Made by a program: the position numbers and the translations under genes
Part shown: positions 42,299 through 48,955 of the stretch, one piece after another
How positions within the stretch are numbered: position 1 is the first letter of the stretch
How the letters are laid out: each line of letters opens with the position of its first letter
DNA from: Rhodanobacter fulvus Jip2
GTDB taxonomy: Bacteria; Pseudomonadota; Gammaproteobacteria; Xanthomonadales; Rhodanobacteraceae
Direction: 5' to 3'
Assembly: GCF_000264315.1 (NCBI RefSeq)
Contig: NZ_AJXU01000025.1
Location: 1-51,764, forward strand
DNA length: 51,764 nt
Notes under the pieces: generated by a model
Told to the model about the DNA's origin: nothing
Database searches by the model: none
The model's input: only the letters and a program-made list of their open reading frames with translations

Positions 42299-45031
42299 AT
42301 GAACTACCGCAAGACCATGCTCGCCGCGAGCATCATCACCGGTTTGTGCCTGTCGGGTGCGGCATTTGCCCAGGACAGTGCGCAGAGCCCTGCCTCGACG
42401 ACCCAGACGGCCAGCCAACGCGCCAAGGCCGCCCAGGAAAAGGACGCGACGCAACTGGTCGGCGTGACCGTCGTCGGCATCCGCGCCAGCTTGCAGAAGT
42501 CGTTGGACACCAAGCGCAACCTCGACACCATTTCCGATTCGATCACCGCCGAGGACATCGGCAAGTTCCCCAACACCAACGTCGCCGAGGCGATGTCGCT
42601 GATGCCGGGCGTCACCATCGACCGTCGTTTTGGCCAGGGTGAGCGCGTCAGCATCGACGGCACCGATCCCAGCCTCAACCTCAGCTTCCTCGACGGCCAC
42701 CCGGTGGCGCAGGCGATCTGGCTGTATGGCGAATCGCCGAATCGCGGTTTCGACTACACCATGATGGCGCCGGAAATCCTCGGTCGCCTGGAAGTGATCA
42801 AGTCGTCCGAAGCACGCCTGCCCGAAGGCAGCCTGGGCGGCACGGTGCTGATGCATTCGCGCAAGCCGCTCGACCTGGACGCCAATACCATCAGCGGTTC
42901 GGTGGGCTATACCTACAACGACCAGGCCGAAGGCGGCAAGCCGAACATCTCGGCGCTGTACAGCTGGAAGAACACCGAAAGCACCTTCGGTTTCGACATC
43001 GCCGCACAGCACTTCGAGGAGCGGATCGATCGCCAGGGCCTGGAAATCTTCGGCTACACGCCGGTGTCGGCCTTCGCCGCGGTGAACCCGAACATCGCCG
43101 CCCAGGTGGCTGCCGGCGAACTGCGCCCGAACGACATGGTGCCGCAGGAAGTCAACGCGGCGTACTTCCAGCAGACCCGCAAACGCGACAGCGCGTTGTT
43201 CAACTTGCAGATCAAGCCGAACGACCAGTTCTCGGCCAACCTGAGCGGCCTGTACATCAAGGAGAACTTCGACAGCTACAACCAGTCGATGTACAACTTC
43301 ATGACGCAGAACACCTCGTCGATGCAGGCGGTCGATTCGTTCACGCCGACGACCAACGGCGTGGTCTCCGGCGGTCACACCAGCTCCAACCCGGGCAGTG
43401 GCACCGGCCTGATCTACGACAACCAGCTGCGCCAGTCCGAAGTGACGACCAAGGGCGCCGACCTGAAAGCCGACTACACCGCCGACAGCTGGTCGCTCGG
43501 TGGCCAGATCGGCATGAGCAAGTCCGACAACCCGAACATCAACCAGTACCTGCTCGAGCCGACCTACCAGGGCGGTTACAGCTGGGGCATCAACCAGGGC
43601 TTCCAGGCCGATGACCAGGCCGCCGTGCACAATCCGGCCAACTGGGGCGGCGGCTGGCTGGGCAACAACGGCAAGTTCGCGTCGCACGCCAAGGATCGGT
43701 ACGCGCAACTCGACTTCAGCAAGAACTTCGATGGCGTGATCAACCAGTTGCTGGTCGGCGTGCGCTACAACAAGCACAACGAAGACTATGCGCTGCATGT
43801 CTATGGCGGCGTCACCCCCGGCACGCTGGCCGACGTCGGCACCATCGGCGACACCGACATCCTTAACGCCCTGCCGGGGATCAACGGCAACACCGGGCAG
43901 CACATCCAGGTCGGCGCCGGCAATATCCAGGACTGGATCAACAGCAGCTCGCTCGATTTCGACAACCCGGATCCGGGCTCCACCATCAACAACACGTGGC
44001 AGCTGGAGCAGAAGAACACCGCGGCCTATGCGCAGTTGAACTACTCCACCGATGTGCTGCGCGGCAACGTGGGCGTGCGTTGGGTCCGCACGGAGACGGC
44101 GAGCACGGCCTACACCAAGCCGAACGACGCGGCGCCCGTATTGCCGGCACCGGCGGGATGGTGGGGTACCACGAAGAACACGAAGAACAACTTCCTGCCG
44201 TCGGTCAACGTGACCTACGACAACGGCGGTGACGTGGTGCTGCGCGCGGCGGCCTCCAAGGTCATGGCCTGGGCGCCGTACAACCTGATGGTCAACCAGA
44301 CCTTCCTCAACGACACCGTGCTCACCGGCAGCGGCGGCAGCCCGTCGATCGACCCGTACAAGTCGTACAACTTCAACGTGTCGGCCGAGTGGTACTTCGC
44401 GCCGCAGTCGGTGCTGGCCGGGTCGGTCTTCTTCAAGCACGTGCTCAACTACATCCTGATCACGCCCGGAAACGAGGTGCAGTACAACTCGATCCGCGAT
44501 ACCGATCCCACCACCTGGGCCAGCCTGGTCGGCTCGCACGGCTGCACCGCGGACGGCTTCTGCGATTACAGCGTGTCGCGCCCGCACAACGGCGGCGGCG
44601 CACGGGTGAAGGGCTTCACCCTGAACTACCAGCAGGCGTTTGGCGAGACCGGCTTCGGCCTGATCACCAACTACACCTTCGCCACCGGCAAGACCAATGC
44701 CGGCACCGCGATGCCGTACCTGTCGCGCAACTCGGTCAGCGTCAGCCCGTACTTCGAGAAGGGCGCGTTCACCGGCCGCGTCAACTACAACTGGCGCAGC
44801 AAGTACCAGGGCGTGGGCTACGTGGCCGGCGCGCCGGCGGCGACCACGGACGACTACACCGACCTCAGCGCCAGCGTGGGCTGGACCTTCAACCCGAACT
44901 TCTCGTTGTCGCTGGATGCGCTGAACCTGACCAACCAGAAGTACTTCCAGTACACCGACACGCCGAACCTGCCGAACGCGAAGTACACCACCGGCCGTCG
45001 TTACATGGCCAGCCTGCACTTCAAGTTCTGA
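42299..45031 (+). CDS. TonB-dependent receptor (probable chito-oligosaccharide uptake)
   Basis: Outer-membrane active transporter of 910 residues. The signal peptide is 1-25 (MLAASIITGLCLSGAAFAQ). The plug domain (about 60-190) contains LDTISDSITAEDIGKFPNTN, VAEAMSLMPGVTIDR and GERVSIDGTDPSLNLSFLDG. A 22-strand-type barrel follows, ending TGRRYMASLHFKF with terminal Phe. This subfamily is common in polysaccharide-utilisation loci of Xanthomonadales and Caulobacter. Its place between nagK and a GH20 hexosaminidase suggests chitin oligomers as cargo (inference). Start: ATG 42299 with GGGGAGGA upstream. An intrinsic terminator lies 53 bp after the stop. Confidence 0.9.
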   Translation: MNYRKTMLAASIITGLCLSGAAFAQDSAQSPASTTQTASQRAKAAQEKDATQLVGVTVVGIRASLQKSLDTKRNLDTISDSITAEDIGKFPNTNVAEAMSLMPGVTIDRRFGQGERVSIDGTDPSLNLSFLDGHPVAQAIWLYGESPNRGFDYTMMAPEILGRLEVIKSSEARLPEGSLGGTVLMHSRKPLDLDANTISGSVGYTYNDQAEGGKPNISALYSWKNTESTFGFDIAAQHFEERIDRQGLEIFGYTPVSAFAAVNPNIAAQVAAGELRPNDMVPQEVNAAYFQQTRKRDSALFNLQIKPNDQFSANLSGLYIKENFDSYNQSMYNFMTQNTSSMQAVDSFTPTTNGVVSGGHTSSNPGSGTGLIYDNQLRQSEVTTKGADLKADYTADSWSLGGQIGMSKSDNPNINQYLLEPTYQGGYSWGINQGFQADDQAAVHNPANWGGGWLGNNGKFASHAKDRYAQLDFSKNFDGVINQLLVGVRYNKHNEDYALHVYGGVTPGTLADVGTIGDTDILNALPGINGNTGQHIQVGAGNIQDWINSSSLDFDNPDPGSTINNTWQLEQKNTAAYAQLNYSTDVLRGNVGVRWVRTETASTAYTKPNDAAPVLPAPAGWWGTTKNTKNNFLPSVNVTYDNGGDVVLRAAASKVMAWAPYNLMVNQTFLNDTVLTGSGGSPSIDPYKSYNFNVSAEWYFAPQSVLAGSVFFKHVLNYILITPGNEVQYNSIRDTDPTTWASLVGSHGCTADGFCDYSVSRPHNGGGARVKGFTLNYQQAFGETGFGLITNYTFATGKTNAGTAMPYLSRNSVSVSPYFEKGAFTGRVNYNWRSKYQGVGYVAGAPAATTDDYTDLSASVGWTFNPNFSLSLDALNLTNQKYFQYTDTPNLPNAKYTTGRRYMASLHFKF

Positions 45032-45083
45032 CCCACCCCCGTACCTCCCGGGCCATGGATGGCCCACCACCAACCCCCTTTCC

Positions 45084-45118
45084 GGGCCCGTCAGGCACAC
45101 TGTACGGGCCCTTTTTTT
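45084..45118 (+). terminator. Rho-independent terminator after the TonB receptor gene
   Basis: GGGCCCGT (45084-45091), 12-nt loop, ACGGGCCC (45104-45111), then seven T (45112-45118). Textbook intrinsic terminator and the best one in the window. It separates the receptor from the hexosaminidase, perhaps only partially. Confidence 0.92.
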
Positions 45119-45162
45119 AAAGCGTGTCGCGCGGTTCCGGCGACCCACGATGGAGATGGACC

Positions 45163-47481
45163 ATGACGCGTCGTCTGCCCACCTTTCTGCATGCCTGCGC
45201 ATGGCTCTTTGCCGCCGTGATGGCGGTCTTGCCCGCGGCCACCCGCGCCGGCGACGCGGTGGTTCCGCTGATCCCGCAGCCGGCGCAGGTCACCGTCACC
45301 GAGGGCCGATTCACGGTAGGCGTCGATACGCCCATCGTGATCGCCGATGACGGGAAGGGCACGGCCGGCACCGCCGCTTACCTGTCCGACCTGGTCGAGC
45401 GCACGCGCGGTTTGCACCTGCGTGTGCAGCGCGGTCCGGCGCCCGCGCATGCCATCGTCCTGCAGCGTGACCCGCAGGCCGTCGTGACGCAGGCCGAGGG
45501 CTATGCGCTGGATGTCACGCCCGCGGGCATCCGCATCAGCGCGCGCGATGACGCCGGCCTGTTTCATGGCGCCATCACCCTGTGGCAGTTGCTGACGCCC
45601 GATGCGCAGCACGGCCCGGTGACGCTGGCGGCCATGCGGATCCGCGACCAGCCGCGTTTCGCCTGGCGTGGCCTGATGCTGGATTCCGTGCGCCATTTCC
45701 AGAGCGTGGCCGAGGTGGAAACGCTGATCGACCAGATGGCGCAGCACAAGATGAACACGCTGCACTGGCACCTTACCGACGACCAGGGCTGGCGCATCCA
45801 GATCAAGCGCTACCCCGAGCTCACCCGCATCGGTGCGTGGCGCACGCCGCCGGATGCCGGGAAAAACGGCGAGCCGAAACGCTACGGTGGCTTCTACACC
45901 CAGGACCAGATCCGCCAGGTGGTCGCCTACGCCGCCGCGCGCCACATCACCATCGTGCCGGAGCTGGACATGCCCGGCCACGCGCAGGCCGCGGTGGCCG
46001 CGTACCCGCAGCTGGGCGTCACCGGCCAGCGGCCGCAGGTATCCATCGACTGGGGCGTGAACCCCTGGCTCTACAACGTCGACGACGACACCTTCACCTT
46101 CATCGACAACGTGCTGGACGAGGTGCTGGCGTTGTTCCCGTCCACGTATATCCACGTCGGCGGCGACGAGGCGATCAAGGACCAGTGGCAAGCCTCACCC
46201 GCGGTGCAGGCGAAGATGCGCGAGCTGGGCATCACCAGCGAGAACGCAATGCAAGGCTGGTTCATCGACCGCATCGGCCAGTACCTGGATAAGCACGGAC
46301 GCAAGCTGATCGGCTGGGACGAAATCCTCGAAGGCGACAACCTGCCGGCCGATGCCACGGTGATGTCCTGGCGCGGTACCGACGGCGCGATCAAGGCCGC
46401 GATGCTGGGCCACGACGTGGTGATGGCGCCCGCGCCGAATCTCTACTTCGACCACGTGCAAAGCGAGCTGGAGGATGACTACGCCGGCCGGCTGGGCGTG
46501 GAATCCCTGCGCAGCATCTATGGTTTCCAGGTGGTGCCGGCCATTCTGGGCGCCGCACAGGCGAAGCACGTGCTGGGCGTGCAGGCCAATGTATGGACCG
46601 AGCACATGCCCACCTTCGCCCATGTGGAGCATGCGGTATTCCCGCGCCTGGATGCGCTCAGCGAGGTGGCCTGGTCGCCGGCCGCGAGCAACCACTGGCC
46701 CGCCTTCCTGGCCCGCCTGCCGGCGCAACTGGAGCGCTACAAGGCGCAGCGGATTCCGTACGCCGACGGCGCGTTCGCGGTGGATATCGCGATCGATCGC
46801 ACCGTCGCGCTGGTCACCGGCCGGGCCACGGTCACGCTGGCCAACCAGACCGACTTCGGCAACATTCACTACACGACCGACGGCAGCACGCCCACCCTCG
46901 ACTCGCCGCGCTACGACGCACCGTTCAACGTGACGCTGCCGATCACCGTGCGCGCCGCCAGCTTCGCGACGGATGGCAGCGAACTGGCTGCCGCGCGCCA
47001 GCGCGTGCTCGATCGCGCCAGTCTGCTCACGGTGGCCGGCAACAGCATGCCGAACTGCCCCGGCAGCGATTTCCGCCTGCGTGTGCAGCCGCTGCCGGAC
47101 GCCGCGTCGACGGCGCCGGTGTACACCATCAACGTCTTCGACAGCTGCCATCTTTATCCGGCCACGCCACTGGACGGGCTGAGGTCGATCCGCGTCGATA
47201 CCGCGCGGCTGGTACGCAACTTCGCGATGGCCCACGACCAGAAGCTGGTGGTGTCGCGCCCGCGGCGCACGCCGTTCGGCGAGCTGGTGGTGCACCGCGA
47301 TACCTGCAATGGCCCGGTGCTGGCCAGCATGCCGCTGCCCGATCCCACCCACAGTGCGCGCAACTTCACCCTCAACGCGGCGCTGCCCGCGCAGCAGGGC
47401 GAGCACGCGCTGTGCCTGATCTACACGGCGCCGATCGAAGGCGCGCTGTATGCGATCGGCCAGGTGTCGCTGACGCCGTGA
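45163..47481 (+). CDS. Beta-N-acetylhexosaminidase (GH20), exported
   Basis: Secreted or periplasmic glycosidase of 772 residues that removes terminal GlcNAc from chito-oligosaccharides. A signal peptide (about 1-27) is followed by the GH20 N-domain (VPLIPQPAQVTVTEGRFTVG) and the catalytic TIM barrel (FAWRGLMLDSVRHFQSV, WHLTDDQGWRIQIKRYPEL). The catalytic pair is Asp335-Glu336 in HVGGDEAIKDQW. A C-terminal chitobiase/hexosaminidase C-domain (NIHYTTDGSTPTLDSPRYD, about 568-590) precedes a tail of about 140 residues with four Cys, which I do not recognise. The start ATG 45163 (MTRRLPTFL) was preferred over 45124 because the signal peptide begins there. It works with NagP, NagK, NagA and NagB-II. 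Confidence 0.94.
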   Translation: MTRRLPTFLHACAWLFAAVMAVLPAATRAGDAVVPLIPQPAQVTVTEGRFTVGVDTPIVIADDGKGTAGTAAYLSDLVERTRGLHLRVQRGPAPAHAIVLQRDPQAVVTQAEGYALDVTPAGIRISARDDAGLFHGAITLWQLLTPDAQHGPVTLAAMRIRDQPRFAWRGLMLDSVRHFQSVAEVETLIDQMAQHKMNTLHWHLTDDQGWRIQIKRYPELTRIGAWRTPPDAGKNGEPKRYGGFYTQDQIRQVVAYAAARHITIVPELDMPGHAQAAVAAYPQLGVTGQRPQVSIDWGVNPWLYNVDDDTFTFIDNVLDEVLALFPSTYIHVGGDEAIKDQWQASPAVQAKMRELGITSENAMQGWFIDRIGQYLDKHGRKLIGWDEILEGDNLPADATVMSWRGTDGAIKAAMLGHDVVMAPAPNLYFDHVQSELEDDYAGRLGVESLRSIYGFQVVPAILGAAQAKHVLGVQANVWTEHMPTFAHVEHAVFPRLDALSEVAWSPAASNHWPAFLARLPAQLERYKAQRIPYADGAFAVDIAIDRTVALVTGRATVTLANQTDFGNIHYTTDGSTPTLDSPRYDAPFNVTLPITVRAASFATDGSELAAARQRVLDRASLLTVAGNSMPNCPGSDFRLRVQPLPDAASTAPVYTINVFDSCHLYPATPLDGLRSIRVDTARLVRNFAMAHDQKLVVSRPRRTPFGELVVHRDTCNGPVLASMPLPDPTHSARNFTLNAALPAQQGEHALCLIYTAPIEGALYAIGQVSLTP

Positions 47482-47510
47482 CGTGCTTCCCACCATGCAG
47501 GACCGCCGTA

Positions 47511-47665
47511 CTCCCTCCCCTGCAGCGCAGGGGAGGGTTGGGGAGGGGTTGCTTTTGATCTGCTCCGCCACCCGGCGCAACCCCCTCCCAACCTCCCCCT
47601 GCGCGCAGGGGGAGGAGCGGAAACGCCGTGCTCCCTCTCTGCTTGCAGGGAGGGTTGGCGAGGGT
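47511..47665. repeat. Multi-hairpin repeat between the GH20 gene and nagX
   Basis: Three hairpins follow each other: ccctcccctgc/gcaggggaggg, cctccccctgc/gcagggggagg and ctccctctctgc/gcagggagg. The flanks ttggggaggggttg and caaccccctcccaa also pair, so a large nested fold is possible. It fills most of the 222-bp gap and is related to 16393-16482. Confidence 0.8.
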
Positions 47666-47703
47666 CGCTGCTGATCTGCGCGCACTGACGTCATGAAGCC
47701 CCC

Positions 47704-48768
47704 ATGAGCAAACGCCTCCCCTCCCTCGACGCCTTGCGCGGCTGCACGGTCGCGGCGATGTTGCTGGTCAACGACCCCGGCGACTGGGGGCATATCTACG
47801 CGCCGCTGGAACACGCGCCGTGGCACGGCTGCACGCCAACCGATCTGGTGTTTCCGTTCTTCCTGTTCGTGGTCGGCGTGTCGAGCGCGCTGGCCCTGCT
47901 GCCGCGGCTGGAGCAGGGTGTGGCGCCCGGCGCCCTGGTGAAGGCCGCGCTATGGCGCGCGCTGCGCATTCTTGCGCTGGGCGTGGCGATCAACCTGCTG
48001 GCGGCGTGGTTGCTGCCGCATGCGCACCTGCGTTTTCCGGGCGTGTTGCAACGGATCGGCATCTGCTTCGCCGCGGTCGCGCTGTTTGCGGTCCATACCC
48101 GACCGCGCACGCAATGGATCGCGATCGGCGGCATCCTGCTTGGTTACTGGGGCTTGCTGCTGGCGGGCGGTTCTGTGGCGCCGTGGGTGAATATCGTCAG
48201 TCGCACCGACAGCGTCGTGTTCGGCCACTTCGTCTACCTGATCGACCCGGCCACCGGCCGCGGCCACGATCCCGAAGGACTGCTCGCCACCCTGCCTTCG
48301 CTCGCCACCACCTTGCTGGGCCTGCGCGTCGGCTGCTGGTTGCGCCGTAGGGAGATCCGCCGATTGCTGATCGCCGGTGTGCTGTTGCTGCTGCTCGGCG
48401 CGCTGTGGTCGCTGTGGCTGCCGCTCAACAAGAACCTGTGGACGTCGTCGTTCGTGCTGTGGACAGCCGGCTGGGCCACGCTGGCGCTGCTGGCCTTCCA
48501 CTGGCTGATCGATCGGCATGGCTGGCCGGCCTGGGGTCGCCGTTTCGGCGTCAACGCCATCGCCGCCTATGCCGGCTCCGAACTGATGCAGATCCTGCTG
48601 TCCGCGCTGGGCTGGAACCAGCCGATCTACCAGCACCTGTTCGCCGGCTGGATGACGCCGCACTTCGGCCCGTACGTGCCTTCGCTGGCGTTTGCCATCG
48701 CGTTTGTCACGGTGTGGTGGCTGATCGTGTGGGCGATGGATCGGCGGCGGGTCTATCTGAAACTGTAG
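47704..48768 (+). CDS. nagX: NagX-type membrane protein (heparan-alpha-glucosaminide N-acetyltransferase-like)
   Basis: Inner-membrane protein of 354 residues with about ten hydrophobic segments. The N-terminus SKRLPSLDALRGCTVAAMLL and WHGCTPTDLVFPFFLFVVGV are typical of the NagX/HGSNAT-like family. The human relative transfers acetyl groups across a membrane to terminal glucosamine. In bacteria nagX is found in GlcNAc loci, where a role in acetylating imported glucosamine has been suggested. It is last in the plus-strand sugar cluster, separated from the GH20 gene by a repeat. Confidence 0.85.
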   Translation: MSKRLPSLDALRGCTVAAMLLVNDPGDWGHIYAPLEHAPWHGCTPTDLVFPFFLFVVGVSSALALLPRLEQGVAPGALVKAALWRALRILALGVAINLLAAWLLPHAHLRFPGVLQRIGICFAAVALFAVHTRPRTQWIAIGGILLGYWGLLLAGGSVAPWVNIVSRTDSVVFGHFVYLIDPATGRGHDPEGLLATLPSLATTLLGLRVGCWLRRREIRRLLIAGVLLLLLGALWSLWLPLNKNLWTSSFVLWTAGWATLALLAFHWLIDRHGWPAWGRRFGVNAIAAYAGSELMQILLSALGWNQPIYQHLFAGWMTPHFGPYVPSLAFAIAFVTVWWLIVWAMDRRRVYLKL

Positions 48769-48795
48769 GCATGCGTGTGGGGCCGGCCTCGAGGT

Positions 48796-48954
48796 TCAGC
48801 GCCGGCCGCGCAAGGCCTTGATGAAGGCGATCATCAGCAGCACTCCAAGCAGCAGGCCGACACCGGCGCCCCACAAGGCGCCCAGGTCACCGGCGATCAG
48901 ATAGCCGATGCCGAATCCCGTCGGAAACAACAGCAGTACCGGCAGACAACCCAC
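48796..48954 (-). CDS. Small two-segment membrane protein (52 residues)
   Basis: I do not recognise a named family. The product is 52 residues with two hydrophobic segments (LPVLLLFPTGFGIGYLIAG and LWGAGVGLLLGVLLMIAFI) and a basic tail (KALRGRR). The start is inferred as GTG 48954, one base after the lhr stop (TGA-G-GTG), which suggests translational coupling with lhr. A longer reading to 49095 overlaps lhr in another frame and is unlikely. A GGCCGGC/GCCGGCC inverted repeat (48781-48807) straddles its stop. Confidence 0.5.
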   Translation of the reverse strand: MGCLPVLLLFPTGFGIGYLIAGDLGALWGAGVGLLLGVLLMIAFIKALRGRR

Positions 48955-48955
48955 C

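Noticed and set aside
47511-47665. CRISPR-like array from regularly placed GC-rich repeats
   Set aside because: The units are self-complementary hairpins of unequal spacing with related, not unique, spacers, and no cas gene is present.
48781-48807. GGCCGGC/GCCGGCC inverted repeat as terminator for nagX
   Set aside because: No T-run follows on either strand and the stop of the small minus-strand gene lies in the loop, so termination is not supported.
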